This document shows, one piece after another, positions 27,167 through 35,872 of a stretch of 64,000 nt of DNA (position 1 is the first letter of the stretch; each line of letters begins with the position of its first letter). The translations under genes were made by a program, and so were the position numbers. The stretch lies in assembly GCA_016208015.1 (NCBI GenBank), contig JACQYW010000008.1:124001-188000 (forward strand). The letters are read 5' to 3'. This DNA is from Nitrosomonadales bacterium. GTDB taxonomy: Bacteria; Pseudomonadota; Gammaproteobacteria; Burkholderiales; Gallionellaceae. The notes below the pieces were generated by a model. The model was not told the DNA's origin, did not search any database, and worked only from the letters and a program-made list of their open reading frames with translations.

Positions 27167-28342
27167 CTAGGCCGCGAGTCCCGCAGCATGGCCGGATGCC
27201 CACGCCCACTGGAAGTTATAGCCGCCGAGTTGTCCGGTCACATCCATCACTTCTCCCACGAAGAACAGTCCCGACACCTCGTTGCATTCCATCGTCTTGG
27301 ATGACAATGCCCGCGTGTCCACACCGCCGCAGGTCACTTCCGCCTTGCTGTAGCCCTGCGTACCGGTCGGCGTGATCTGCCAATCTTTGAGCTTATCGGC
27401 CAGCGCGCGCAGTTCTTTATCCGAACACTGGTTGAGCGGTGCGTTCAGCGCCCATTTCGTCGCGACGATGTCGGCCAGCCGCTTGGGCAGATATTGCGCC
27501 AGGAAATTGCCCAGCAGCATCTTGCTGCCGCGATGTTGCAGGAACATCGCGGCGATGTCGAGATCGGGCAACAAGTCGATGGACAGCGGTTTTCCCTGTT
27601 CCCAGTAGGACGATATCTGCAGGATGGCCGGGCCGCTCAGTCCGCGATGGGTGAACAACAGGTTCTCACGGAAGCTGTGCTTGCCGAAACTCACCACCGC
27701 GTCCAGCGAGGCGCCTGACAACTCGGCATAGACCGCCCATTCTTCGGGATGAAAGGTCAACGGCACCAGCCCGGGCTTGAGCTTGGTCATGGGCACGCCG
27801 AATTGCTCGGCGATCTTGTAACCGAACGGTGTGGCACCGATCTTCGGTATCGAAAGACCTCCCGTGGCGACGACCAGCGAAGCGGCGCGGTATTTCGCAC
27901 GCGAGGTGGCCACATAGAAGGCGTCGCTGCGCCCCACCTCCGTGATCTCGCAAGGCATGCTCCAGCGCACGCCGGCCGCATCGCATTCCGATTTGAGCAT
28001 GGCGATGACGGCTTCCGAGCCTTCGTCACAGAACAACTGGCCCAATGTCTTCTCGTGATAACCGATGCCGTGCCTGTCCAGCATGGCGATGAAATGCTGC
28101 GGGGTGAAACGCGCCAAAGCCGAGCGGCAGAAATGCGGATTTTGCGAGAGATAGTTCTCCGGCTTCGCATTGAGGTTGGTGAAGTTGCAGCGCCCGCCGC
28201 CGGAGATGCGGATCTTCTCCGCCAGTCTGGACGAGTGATCGAGCAATACCACCGAGCGACCGCGCCGGGCGGCGGTCAGGGCGCACATCATGCCTGCGGC
28301 ACCCGCGCCGATGATCAGCACATCGGTCTGTTGAAGACTCAT
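27167..28342 (-). CDS. YhiN/HI0933-family NAD(P)/FAD-dependent oxidoreductase
   Basis: A 391-residue flavoprotein. The N-terminal dinucleotide-binding motif is IIGAGAAGMMCAL (about 10-22); RISGGGRCNFTN, GQLFCDEGS, VVATGGLSIPKIGAT and the C-terminal FFVGEVMDVTGQLGGYNFQWAWASG are HI0933-family signatures. Related proteins include BaiN, but the physiological substrate for most members is unknown. It overlaps the upstream hydrolase stop by an ATGA junction and precedes the CYTH-CHAD gene. Confidence 0.9.
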   Translation of the reverse strand: MSLQQTDVLIIGAGAAGMMCALTAARRGRSVVLLDHSSRLAEKIRISGGGRCNFTNLNAKPENYLSQNPHFCRSALARFTPQHFIAMLDRHGIGYHEKTLGQLFCDEGSEAVIAMLKSECDAAGVRWSMPCEITEVGRSDAFYVATSRAKYRAASLVVATGGLSIPKIGATPFGYKIAEQFGVPMTKLKPGLVPLTFHPEEWAVYAELSGASLDAVVSFGKHSFRENLLFTHRGLSGPAILQISSYWEQGKPLSIDLLPDLDIAAMFLQHRGSKMLLGNFLAQYLPKRLADIVATKWALNAPLNQCSDKELRALADKLKDWQITPTGTQGYSKAEVTCGGVDTRALSSKTMECNEVSGLFFVGEVMDVTGQLGGYNFQWAWASGHAAGLAA

Positions 28343-29223
28343 CGCAGAGAATTGCGTTGCGTGAACTCGTTGAACGCCGCACGGTATTCCAGCAGACCGA
28401 CGGTGCTGGAATTGTTGTGCTCGCCGCCTTCGATGAGTTTGATCGTCTTTGGAGACGCCGCCTGCTCGTAAAGCTGCTGGCTCATCTGGTACGGTATCCG
28501 TTTATCCCAGGTGCCGTGGATGAACAGGACGGGGACCTTCAGTCTGCCGACCTTGCTCAGGGAGTCGAAGTGCTGTGTGAGCAGAGTGTCAACGGGCAAC
28601 CAGGAATATTCCGCTTCCGCCATCACGCGCATGGAAGTGAATGCACCTTCCACGATCAGCCCGGCCGCTTCGGGATGGCGCAGCGCCAGTTCGATGCCTA
28701 TCGCACCGCCCAAAGAGTGCCCGTAGATGAAAGTGCGTTTCAAGTCTTGCCGGTGATTCTGCAGCAGGTAGTTCCAGGCAGCCTCGGCGTCTTCGTACAT
28801 CCTGGTCTCATCCGGTTCGCCGCCCGTGCTCTTGCCGTAACCGCGATAGTCCGGCAGCAGCAGGTTGTATCCTGCATCGTGCAGGCGCTGGGTGTGTCCG
28901 ATCAGATGCGAGATGTTGTCCTTGTTGCCGTGCAGATAGAGCAAGGTCGGCGCATCGGCCTGCGCAGCCGGGATCCACCAGGTATGGAGTTCGCCGCGCG
29001 CCGCACCGGAACCGGAGGGGATGGTGAGCTGTTCATACTTCATCCCGAGCCGGTCCGGGGTAGTTTGCATGATCGCGCTCGGCTCATACATCTTGCTGCG
29101 CTGGATGGACCAAAAATAGGTGCTTACCGCAAGGTAAGCCAACAGCGCCAACATCAATGCCCAGCGGATGCGCCGGGAACATCTCAGGATCACGCCTGTT
29201 CTTGCAGTCTTTTCCAAACGCAT
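28339..29223 (-). CDS. membrane-anchored alpha/beta hydrolase (serine peptidase-like, YfhR/BEM46 type)
   Basis: A 294-residue protein with one N-terminal transmembrane segment (about 24-42, WALMLALLAYLAVSTYFW) and an alpha/beta hydrolase domain facing the periplasm by inference. The oxyanion region is YLHGNKDNIS, the nucleophile elbow YGHSLGGAIG, the acid in FIHGTWDKRIP and the terminal His in EGGEHNN. The layout resembles Bem46/YfhR proteins whose substrates are unknown. Its start overlaps the dnaQ end by 34 bases, suggesting co-transcription. Confidence 0.85.
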   Translation of the reverse strand: MRLEKTARTGVILRCSRRIRWALMLALLAYLAVSTYFWSIQRSKMYEPSAIMQTTPDRLGMKYEQLTIPSGSGAARGELHTWWIPAAQADAPTLLYLHGNKDNISHLIGHTQRLHDAGYNLLLPDYRGYGKSTGGEPDETRMYEDAEAAWNYLLQNHRQDLKRTFIYGHSLGGAIGIELALRHPEAAGLIVEGAFTSMRVMAEAEYSWLPVDTLLTQHFDSLSKVGRLKVPVLFIHGTWDKRIPYQMSQQLYEQAASPKTIKLIEGGEHNNSSTVGLLEYRAAFNEFTQRNSLR

Positions 29224-29891
29224 GCCCCTTTGCTGGCTTTCTCGATGTCTTCCAGTTGGCTGCGATGCAATGCGATTTCATCTTCGCCGGCAGCCAACAC
29301 TCGCACGCTCATCCGTATCGCCTCACCCTCTGCATTGAGGTGGCCCCCCTCTTCGTCGCCGCTGTCTTCGCCCAGCAGGCTTTCCTGCCCGCGCGTCATC
29401 GCCAGATAGACCTCGGCCAGCAGTTCGGTGTCCAGCAGCGCACCGTGCAAAGTGCGGTGCGAATTGTCGATCTGGTAGCGGTCGCACAAGGCATTCAGGT
29501 TGTTCTTCTTGCCGGGGTGCAACTCCTTGGCGACCTTCAGCGTGTCGATCACCTGGTTCTTCAGCAGCGGCAGTCCGGCCAATGCCAGCTCGGCGTTGAG
29601 GAAGCCCATGTCGAACGGCGCGTTGTGAATGATGAGTTCCGCACCCGCGATGAATTCCAGCAGCGCGGGTGCGACTTCGGCGAACTTGGGTTCGTCCAGC
29701 AAACGGTCCAGCGTCAGACCGTGCACGGCGGCCGCACCTTCGTCAATCTCGCGTTCGGGGTTGAGATAGCGGTGAAAAGTGCGATCCGAGACTTTGCGCC
29801 CGTCCATCTCGATGGCGGCGACTTCGATGATGCGGTGTCCCTGTTTGGGATCGAGGCCGGTGGTTTCCGTATCCAGCACGACTTTACGCAT
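29190..29891 (-). CDS. dnaQ: DNA polymerase III epsilon subunit (proofreading exonuclease)
   Basis: A 233-residue DEDDh 3'-5' exonuclease. Exo I is [10 protein letters not shown], Exo II is [13 protein letters not shown], and Exo III is [18 protein letters not shown] with the catalytic His and Asp. The C-terminal tail (about 180-233) corresponds to the alpha-subunit-binding part. ATG 29891 is used because [12 protein letters not shown] is the conserved N-terminus. It overlaps rnhA by eight bases, the classic rnhA-dnaQ pairing. Confidence 0.96.
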   Translation of the reverse strand: MRKVVLDTETTGLDPKQGHRIIEVAAIEMDGRKVSDRTFHRYLNPEREIDEGAAAVHGLTLDRLLDEPKFAEVAPALLEFIAGAELIIHNAPFDMGFLNAELALAGLPLLKNQVIDTLKVAKELHPGKKNNLNALCDRYQIDNSHRTLHGALLDTELLAEVYLAMTRGQESLLGEDSGDEEGGHLNAEGEAIRMSVRVLAAGEDEIALHRSQLEDIEKASKGACVWKRLQEQA

Positions 29892-30339
29892 CGCCGCCTC
29901 CCTGTACCGATTCCACGCCACGGTTCGCCAACTGGTCGGCGCGCTCGTTGCCGTCGTGACCGGCATGGCCTTTGACCCACACCCATTCGACATGGTGCTG
30001 CTCGGCCAGCACATCCAGCCTGCGCCACAGGTCTTCGTTCTTCACCGGCTTCTTGTCGGCCGTCTTCCAGCCGCGTTTCTTCCAGTTGTGCACCCATTCG
30101 CTGATGCCCTGCTGCACGTATTTCGAGTCGGTATGCAGGCGCACCTGGCAGTGGCGCTTCAAGGCTTCCAGCGCCGAGATCGCCGCCAGCAGTTCCATGC
30201 GATTATTGGTCGTGTGCGCCTCGCCGCCGAACAACTCGCGTTCTTTGCCTTTCATGCGCAGCAGCGCTCCCCATCCGCCCACGCCGGGATTGCCCTTGCA
30301 GGCCCCGTCGGTGAATATCTCTACGACTTCTTCGCTCAT
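29884..30339 (-). CDS. rnhA: ribonuclease HI
   Basis: A 151-residue RNase H removing the RNA strand of RNA-DNA hybrids. Catalytic residues are visible as D in [13 protein letters not shown] in [11 protein letters not shown] in HTDSKYV and D in [12 protein letters not shown]. It includes the basic protrusion ([16 protein letters not shown]) of bacterial RNase HI. Its ATG overlaps the stop of the methyltransferase gene upstream (ATGA), making a three-gene unit with dnaQ. Confidence 0.97.
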   Translation of the reverse strand: MSEEVVEIFTDGACKGNPGVGGWGALLRMKGKERELFGGEAHTTNNRMELLAAISALEALKRHCQVRLHTDSKYVQQGISEWVHNWKKRGWKTADKKPVKNEDLWRRLDVLAEQHHVEWVWVKGHAGHDGNERADQLANRGVESVQGGGDA

Positions 30340-31082
30340 TCGCTCTCTGTCTTCTGTGTGATCTTGTTGTTCAACTTCGGCGCCACCGGCAACAGCTTGC
30401 GCACCAGACCCTCGTTCCACTTCGGTTTGATCAGGCGCATGCCCGGCACGCGCTTGATCGCATGCAGGAAATACACCCCGCCGCTCACCGCCCACCAGCG
30501 GTCGCCGGCCTTCTCCATGAAAGCACAACGGTCCAGCCATTTGCGCTGGTGGAACGGCGGCGCATAGGCACCGAAACGCCCGCCCACCACCTCGAAGCCC
30601 AGCAGCGCCAGCCAATCTTTCATGCGCTGCAAAGTGATGAATTGCCCGCTCCAGGGATAACCCTGCTTTCTGCCCAGCGTGCGGTGCAGCCCCCACAGGC
30701 TGAACGGATTGAAGCCGCTGATGATGAGGTTGCCTTCCGGCATCAGCACGCGTTCCACCTCGCGGATGATCTGGTGCGGGTTGTCCGAGAACTCCAGCAC
30801 ATGCGGCAGCAGTACCAGGTCCAGACTGTCGCTGTCGAACGGCAGTTCGGTGCACACCAGACGCACGTCGTTACCCGGCTGATTGCCCGCGGAAAAACGC
30901 AGCGGAATGCGGCTGTTGTGCAGGAAGTCCTGCTCCGGCAGGCCCATTTGCACGGCATTGAAGCCGAAGATATCGGCCACCGTCTTGTCGAAGTAGGCCT
31001 GCTCGCGCGTCAGGATATAGCCACCCTGCTCACTGGCGAACCATTCACTCAGACTTTCTGCGCGTGACTTACAATTCGGCAT
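30336..31082 (-). CDS. class I SAM-dependent methyltransferase
   Basis: About 248 residues from ATG 31082. The fold is of the Methyltransf_11 type: [38 protein letters not shown] spans the acidic and post-II motifs (in parts), and [11 protein letters not shown] follows. The motif I glycine loop is poorly preserved, which is usual for the proteins encoded beside rnhA-dnaQ and gloB. Substrate is unknown. It diverges from gloB with about 24 bases between start codons, so both promoters must overlap the two coding starts. Confidence 0.85.
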   Translation of the reverse strand: MPNCKSRAESLSEWFASEQGGYILTREQAYFDKTVADIFGFNAVQMGLPEQDFLHNSRIPLRFSAGNQPGNDVRLVCTELPFDSDSLDLVLLPHVLEFSDNPHQIIREVERVLMPEGNLIISGFNPFSLWGLHRTLGRKQGYPWSGQFITLQRMKDWLALLGFEVVGGRFGAYAPPFHQRKWLDRCAFMEKAGDRWWAVSGGVYFLHAIKRVPGMRLIKPKWNEGLVRKLLPVAPKLNNKITQKTESE

Positions 31083-31106
31083 CGCTTGTTTACCCGTAAA
31101 ATCTTC

Positions 31107-31853
31107 ATGTTCGAGATCACCGCCATCCCCGCCTTGCAGGACAACTACATCTGGGCCATCCACAACGAACGTTCCGTTGTCGTGGTCGATCCCGGCGAAG
31201 CGGCTCCCGTACTGGATTTCCTTGCTGCACGCGGCTTGCCGCTGGACGCTATCCTCTGCACCCACCGCCATCACGACCATGTCGACGGCATCGAAGAATT
31301 GCGCGGAGTATATAACGTGCCGGTGCATGGGCGAAGCCATCCGAAGAACCCCCATATCACCCACGGCTTGCGCGAAGGCGATCGCCTGGGCCTGGACCAG
31401 TTCGGCCTAGTTTTCGACATCATGGAACTGCCCGGGCATCTGGAGGACCACATCGCCTTTGTCGCACCCGGCATGGTGTTCAGCGGCGACATCTTGTTTG
31501 GCGCGGGTTGCGGCAGGAATTTCGAGGGCACCTTGGCGCAATTGCATCACTCCCTGCAAAGGCTGGCGGCATTACCCGACGAAACCCTGGTCTATTGCGC
31601 ACACGAATACACCGCTTACTGCCTGCCATTCGCACTCAATTGCGAACCCGACAACCCTGACATCCGGCGTCGCATAGAAGAAACCATGGCTTTGCGCGCC
31701 GCCAACCGACCGACCGTGCCATTCACCATCGCGCTGGAAAAGGCCACCAACCCCTACTTGCGCTGTACCAACCCCGAACTCATCCTCACCTTGCAGGCAC
31801 GAGGCCTGACCGATACCAGCGAACTCGCCGTATTTTCCGCACTGAAAGGATGA
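31107..31853 (+). CDS. gloB: hydroxyacylglutathione hydrolase (glyoxalase II)
   Basis: A 248-residue metallo-beta-lactamase-fold enzyme hydrolysing S-lactoylglutathione to lactate and glutathione. The binuclear metal site is THRHHDHVDG; further ligands lie in LPGHLEDH, FSGDILFGAGCG and YCAHEYT. The start MFEITAIPALQDNYIW is the conserved N-terminus; a TTG at 31086 would add seven residues. It is divergent from the methyltransferase gene. No gloA is in the window. Confidence 0.95.
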   Translation: MFEITAIPALQDNYIWAIHNERSVVVVDPGEAAPVLDFLAARGLPLDAILCTHRHHDHVDGIEELRGVYNVPVHGRSHPKNPHITHGLREGDRLGLDQFGLVFDIMELPGHLEDHIAFVAPGMVFSGDILFGAGCGRNFEGTLAQLHHSLQRLAALPDETLVYCAHEYTAYCLPFALNCEPDNPDIRRRIEETMALRAANRPTVPFTIALEKATNPYLRCTNPELILTLQARGLTDTSELAVFSALKG

Positions 31854-31909
31854 AAAACGCATTTCCGATTGCCTGAAATGACGTTCTAGTTTATTCTGCG
31901 CGCCCTTCC

Positions 31910-32001
<92 letters not shown>

Positions 32002-32006
32002 ATATA

Positions 32007-32034
32007 AAACCGTCCCTTGTGGGCGGTTTTTTAT
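32007..32034 (+). terminator. intrinsic terminator after tRNA-Ser
   Basis: AAAACCGTCCC and GGGCGGTTTT form a stem with one bulged T around TTGT, followed by TTATTT, seven bases past the tRNA end. It is partly symmetric and may also serve the thioredoxin gene converging on the minus strand. Confidence 0.88.
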
Positions 32035-32050
32035 TTGGCTGATGTGGGTT

Positions 32051-32419
32051 TCAGGCGTTTGACTGGTGATGCGCGAGCAGTTTGTCGATGAACTGGCGCA
32101 GGAAATGGTCGGGATGCGAACTATGGAAGCGGTCGATCTCCACTCCGCGGCTATAGGCGATCACGGTCGGGAAGCCGCGCACCTTGTGCCTGCCGGCGAT
32201 GCGCATGTTCTCGTCGGCATCCACTTTGGCAAGCAGGAACTTGCCGCCGTATTCTTTTACCAGTCTTTCCAGATGCGGGCCCAGCACTTTGCATGGTGCG
32301 CACCACTCGGCGCCGATATCGAGCAGGATGGGTGTCGCTTGCGATCGTGCGACCACGAGTTCGTCAAAATCGGCTTCTTCCACGTTGTAAGAGAAAGGAT
32401 GGGAGTCGTGCATGTGCAT
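32051..32419 (-). CDS. thioredoxin-family protein (WCAPC)
   Basis: A 122-residue thioredoxin fold without signal peptide. The redox motif is WCAPC in GAEWCAPCKVLGP rather than the usual WCGPC, and the cis-proline lies in GFPTVIAYSRG. The N-terminus is histidine-rich (MHMHDSHPF). Reading further upstream adds 12 residues of low credibility. It is divergent from hoxF with about 140 bases between; a functional link to the hydrogenase is not shown. It could be a specialised thioredoxin or an incomplete Co-chaperone-like protein; the second is less likely given length. Confidence 0.88.
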   Translation of the reverse strand: MHMHDSHPFSYNVEEADFDELVVARSQATPILLDIGAEWCAPCKVLGPHLERLVKEYGGKFLLAKVDADENMRIAGRHKVRGFPTVIAYSRGVEIDRFHSSHPDHFLRQFIDKLLAHHQSNA

Positions 32420-32563
32420 GGTTGAGCGGTTCCTTGAATGTAAAAAATAATGCAAGGGCGGAGCGCCCTGTAATAATTCTTTCTTGAGTTGGTCGTATTT
32501 TGTTGCCTGCCGGAGTAGGATTACATCAAATTTTGTCCGCTCCGGTATGGTTCCAACAACAAT

Positions 32564-34378
32564 ATGCTACCAGACAACGACACTCGATTTGATGCTTCAG
32601 GGCAGGCTTGGCTGAATCAGCTGGCCTCACGTCACCACAACGATGCTTCCCTGTTGTTGCAGATGCTCAGGGAGATGCAGGAGCGCTTCGGCCACATCCC
32701 GCAAGAGGCGGTTTCGCGACTGGCCGGCAAATTAGCCATCCCCCGCGCCCGCATCGAAAGCGTGGCCTCGTTCTACTCCTTCCTGCACCTCAAGCCGCAG
32801 GGCGAATACCGCATACTGTTCTCCGACAATATCACCGACCGCATGCTGGGCAATCAGGCCCTGCTCGAGCAGATGTGCCAGTTGCTGTGGCTGCAACCGG
32901 GCAAGGTCTCCGAAGACGGTCTGGTCAGCATCGGCACCACCTCCTGCACCGGCATGTGCGACCAGGGGCCGGCGTTGCTGGTCAACGGGCGCGCCATCAC
33001 GCGCCTGACCCACCAGCGTGTGCAGGAGATCGCACAACTGGTCCGCAACCGCACACCGATGGCCGACTGGCCGGCCGACTTCTTCCATGTGGACGACAAT
33101 ATCCGCCGTCGGGGCCTGCTGCTCGATAACAAGCTGGCACCCGGTGATGTGCTGCGAGCCGCACTCGCGCTTGGCAGCGATGCCATCATCGAGGAGATCA
33201 AAACATCCGGGCTGCGCGGTCGCGGCGGCGCGGGTTTCCCCACCGGACAGAAGTGGGAAGGCTGCCGCAAGGCCCCGGGTAACGAACGTTACGTGGTGTG
33301 TAACGCCGACGAGGGCGAACCGGGTACCTTCAAGGATCGCGTACTGCTCGCGCAGCAGGCGGATCTGGTATTCGAAGGCATGACACTGTGCGCCCTGTCT
33401 GTTGGCGCAAGAAAAGGCTTCCTCTACCTGCGCGGCGAATACCGCTACCTGCTCGAACCCTTGCAGGCGGTGCTGCAGCGTCGTCAGGACAGCAAGCTGC
33501 TGGGAACGGACATCCTCGGCCACAAGGGCTTCGATTTCAACATCGACATCCATCTCGGCGCGGGCGCCTATATCTGCGGCGAAGAGTCTGCACTGATCGA
33601 ATCGCTGGAAGGCAAGCGCGGTGTGCCGCGCAACCGACCGCCCTTCCCGGTCACGCACGGCTACCTGCAGCAGCCGACCGCGGTGGATAACGTCGAGACC
33701 TTCTGCCAGGCAGCGCTGGCTTTGCACATGGGGGCAGACAAATACCGCACCATCGGCACCGAGAGATCCAGCGGCAGCAAGCTCATCTCTGTCTCCGGCG
33801 ACTGCGCCTATCCCGGCATCTACGAATATCCCTTCGGCGTCCCGATACGCGAGATCCTGCAAGACTGCGGCGCGGTGAACACGCGCGCGGTGCAGGTCAG
33901 CGGGCCTTCCGGCGTATGCGTGCCGGAAAGCGAATTCGGCCGCAAGCTGGGTTTCGAGGATCTGCCCACCGCAGGCGCGTTCATGGTGTTCGACGACAGC
34001 CGCGACCTGTTCGAGGTGGCGCGCAATTTCGTCCACTTCTTCGCCCACGAGAGCTGCGGTTTCTGCACCCCCTGCCGCGTTGGCACCTCGATGCTCAAGC
34101 AGACCATGGACAAGATCGCCGACGGGCACGGCACACAATACGACCTGAACGAGATCGAGAATCTGGACCGCGTATTACAGACCAGCTCCCATTGCGGTCT
34201 GGGGCGCACCGCCTGCAACCCGGTGCTGCACACGCTCAAACACTTCCGCCCCGCCTACGAGAACAAGCTCAAATCGCTGATGTTCTCGCCCGCCTTCGAC
34301 CTCGACGGCTCACTGGCGCGTGCGCGGCAGATGACCGGACGCGACGATGCGGGTGCGCACCTGAAGGAGGATGTATGA
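32564..34378 (+). CDS. hoxF: NAD-reducing hydrogenase diaphorase, FMN/NAD subunit HoxF
   Basis: A 604-residue protein uniting a NuoE-like N-terminal part (about 1-165) and a NuoF-like part (170-600), as in HoxF of group 3d hydrogenases. NAD/FMN-binding sequence LRGRGGAGFPTGQKW and NADEGEPGTFKDR are present, and the [4Fe-4S] site is SCGFCTPCRVGT plus a later SHCG. In the NuoE part only the CTGMC pair is visible; the first cysteine pair of NuoE is missing, so that [2Fe-2S] cluster is probably absent. With HoxU it moves electrons between NAD(H) and the HoxYH module. The coding end contains AAGGAGG and its stop overlaps an ATG. Confidence 0.95.
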   Translation: MLPDNDTRFDASGQAWLNQLASRHHNDASLLLQMLREMQERFGHIPQEAVSRLAGKLAIPRARIESVASFYSFLHLKPQGEYRILFSDNITDRMLGNQALLEQMCQLLWLQPGKVSEDGLVSIGTTSCTGMCDQGPALLVNGRAITRLTHQRVQEIAQLVRNRTPMADWPADFFHVDDNIRRRGLLLDNKLAPGDVLRAALALGSDAIIEEIKTSGLRGRGGAGFPTGQKWEGCRKAPGNERYVVCNADEGEPGTFKDRVLLAQQADLVFEGMTLCALSVGARKGFLYLRGEYRYLLEPLQAVLQRRQDSKLLGTDILGHKGFDFNIDIHLGAGAYICGEESALIESLEGKRGVPRNRPPFPVTHGYLQQPTAVDNVETFCQAALALHMGADKYRTIGTERSSGSKLISVSGDCAYPGIYEYPFGVPIREILQDCGAVNTRAVQVSGPSGVCVPESEFGRKLGFEDLPTAGAFMVFDDSRDLFEVARNFVHFFAHESCGFCTPCRVGTSMLKQTMDKIADGHGTQYDLNEIENLDRVLQTSSHCGLGRTACNPVLHTLKHFRPAYENKLKSLMFSPAFDLDGSLARARQMTGRDDAGAHLKEDV

Positions 34379-34587
34379 GCCCGAAAGTAGTAGCCGTCAT
34401 TCCCGCGCACGCGGGAATCCAGATGATTGAAGAAAGCCCGCACAGCGGGACAACCTCACTGTTTCATCCGCGTTGCGGAGTTTTGCTCTTGCTGGATTCC
34501 CGCCTGGTGGAACTACTAGCCATTCGACTAAGCTGGCAAACAACGCCAGCAAAGTCGCTGGTTATGCGCGGGAATGACGAAAGATGA
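34375..34587 (+). CDS. in-frame ORF through the MITE-like insert linking hoxF to hoxU
   Basis: A 70-codon reading frame starts at ATG 34375 (ATGA overlap with the hoxF stop, AAGGAGG four bases upstream) and stops at 34585-34587, where TGA overlaps the hoxU ATG 34584. It reads across the whole repeat element; the peptide includes VIPAHAGIQ, a product commonly seen when such palindromes are translated. It is unlikely to be a functional protein. Its likely importance is that ribosomes starting at the strong site next to hoxF can travel to the hoxU start, keeping translational coupling despite the insertion. hoxU has no good site of its own. Confidence 0.45.
   Translation: MSPKVVAVIPAHAGIQMIEESPHSGTTSLFHPRCGVLLLLDSRLVELLAIRLSWQTTPAKSLVMRGNDER
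34395..34579. repeat. MITE-like palindromic element between hoxF and hoxU, with nested insert
   Basis: The left end carries CGTCATTCCCGCGCACGCGG followed by GAATCCAG; the right end is its inverted copy, starting CTGGATTCCCGC and finishing GCGCGGGAATGACG. Each terminal repeat is itself a palindrome that fits ATTCCC-N8-GGGAAT. The right repeat is split by a 61-base hairpin element. The body contains a further CCCGC/GCGGG hairpin. No transposase is encoded, so it is a non-autonomous element. Confidence 0.8.
34504..34565 (+). repeat. covarying hairpin repeat, copy 1 (inside the MITE right end)
   Basis: This is a 62-base unit with conserved ACTACTAGCCATTCGACTAA on the left and AAGTCGCTGGTT on the right, which pair (CCA..CGACT with AGTCG..TGG). 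An apical stem GCTGGC/GCCAGC encloses AAACAAC. Other copies are at 37811 and 58650. It interrupts the right inverted repeat of the surrounding element. Confidence 0.8.
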
Positions 34588-35336
34588 GTGATACTTTTCA
34601 ACTGGATGGCGCTGCCGTTCCTTTCGAACCGGGCCAGACCGTGATGCAGGCCGCGCTGGCCGCCGGGCATTACATCCCGCACCTGTGCTACCACCCCGAA
34701 TTCAAGCCGCACGGCAGCTGCAAGCTGTGCACGGTCAAGGTCAACGGACGCACCACGGCATCCTGCACCATGCCTGCCGAAGCCAACCTCAATGTCGAAA
34801 GCAATATCGAGGAACTGAACGCACTGCGCCGCACGCTGGTGCAGATGCTGTTCGCCGAAGGCAACCATTTCTGCCCCTCATGCGAAAAGAGCGGCAACTG
34901 CATGTTGCAGGCGCTGGGCTACGACCTCGAAGTGCACGCCACCGGCTTCCGCCATCTCTATCCGGATCGCCCGCTGGATGCCTCGCATCCCGATGTGCTG
35001 CTCGACTTCAACCGCTGCATCCTGTGCGAACTGTGCGTGCGCGCCTCGTCGGAGGTGGACGGCAAGAATGTGTTCGCCCTGTCCGGGCGCGGCATCACCA
35101 AGCACCTCATCGTCAACGCCGAATCAGGCAAGCTCTCCGACACCGACTTCGCGCTGTACGACAAGGCCATGCAGGTCTGCCCGGTGGGCGTGATCCTGCC
35201 CAAGCGCGTCGGCTTCAGCCAGCCCATCGGCGAGCGCCGCTACGACAAGCGCCCGATCAGTGCACAGGCGCTGGACGATGCGCCGCGCCAGGTCGATACC
35301 AGCGGGAATTGCGAAGCTTGTGAGGATCCAACATGA
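34584..35336 (+). CDS. hoxU: NAD-reducing hydrogenase diaphorase, iron-sulfur subunit HoxU
   Basis: A 250-residue protein matching the N-terminal part of NuoG. It has a plant-ferredoxin-type [2Fe-2S] site (LCYHPEF, then GSCKLCTV and SCTMPAE), a His-Cys [4Fe-4S] segment (HFCPSCEKSGNCMLQ) and a [4Fe-4S] set with CILCELCVRAS and CPVG. It relays electrons between HoxF and HoxY. It has no Shine-Dalgarno of its own: the original site next to hoxF is now 205 bases away owing to the repeat insertion. Its end overlaps hoxY (ATGA). Confidence 0.95.
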   Translation: MSDTFQLDGAAVPFEPGQTVMQAALAAGHYIPHLCYHPEFKPHGSCKLCTVKVNGRTTASCTMPAEANLNVESNIEELNALRRTLVQMLFAEGNHFCPSCEKSGNCMLQALGYDLEVHATGFRHLYPDRPLDASHPDVLLDFNRCILCELCVRASSEVDGKNVFALSGRGITKHLIVNAESGKLSDTDFALYDKAMQVCPVGVILPKRVGFSQPIGERRYDKRPISAQALDDAPRQVDTSGNCEACEDPT

Positions 35337-35872
35337 GCAAGAAACTGCGCGTCGCCACCACCTCGCTGGCCGGCTGCTTCGGCTGCCACATGTCGTTCCT
35401 CGATATCGACGAGCGGTTATTGACGCTGTTGGACCTGGTCGAGTTCGACCGTTCGCCCATCAACGACATCAAGCATTGCGGCCCCTGTGACATCGGCATC
35501 ATCGAGGGCGGCGTCTGCAATGCGGAGAACGTGCATGTGCTGCGCGAGTTCCGCAGCCACTGCAAGATACTCATCGCCATCGGCGCCTGCGCCATCAACG
35601 GCGGCCTGCCTGCGCAGCGCAACCATCTCGATCTCGGCAGTTGCCTCACCGAGGTGTATCTGACCGAACCGGGTCTGGAACACGGCCACATCCCCAACGA
35701 CCCCGAACTGCCGCTGCCGCTGGACAAGGTGCACCCGCTGCACGAGGTGGTGAAAATCGATTACTTCATCCCCGGCTGCCCGCCCTCCGGCGACGCCATC
35801 TGGAAATTCCTCACCGACCTCATCGCGGGCAAAACGCCCGAGCTGGGACATGGGTTGATCAAATATGACTGA
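35333..35872 (+). CDS. hoxY: NAD-reducing [NiFe] hydrogenase small subunit HoxY
   Basis: A 179-residue short small subunit without Tat signal, consistent with a soluble cytoplasmic enzyme. The proximal [4Fe-4S] cysteines are in TSLAGCFGCHMSF, CGPCDIG, IGACAINGG and PGCPPSGD. The missing C-terminal region, relative to group 1 small subunits, means only the proximal cluster is present, as expected for group 3d. It overlaps hoxU and hoxH. Confidence 0.95.
   Translation: MSKKLRVATTSLAGCFGCHMSFLDIDERLLTLLDLVEFDRSPINDIKHCGPCDIGIIEGGVCNAENVHVLREFRSHCKILIAIGACAINGGLPAQRNHLDLGSCLTEVYLTEPGLEHGHIPNDPELPLPLDKVHPLHEVVKIDYFIPGCPPSGDAIWKFLTDLIAGKTPELGHGLIKYD

Noticed and set aside
32489..32512. Sigma54-type -24/-12 promoter before hoxF
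   Set aside because: A TGG and a TTGC occur, but the GG-to-GC distance is two bases too long for sigma54.
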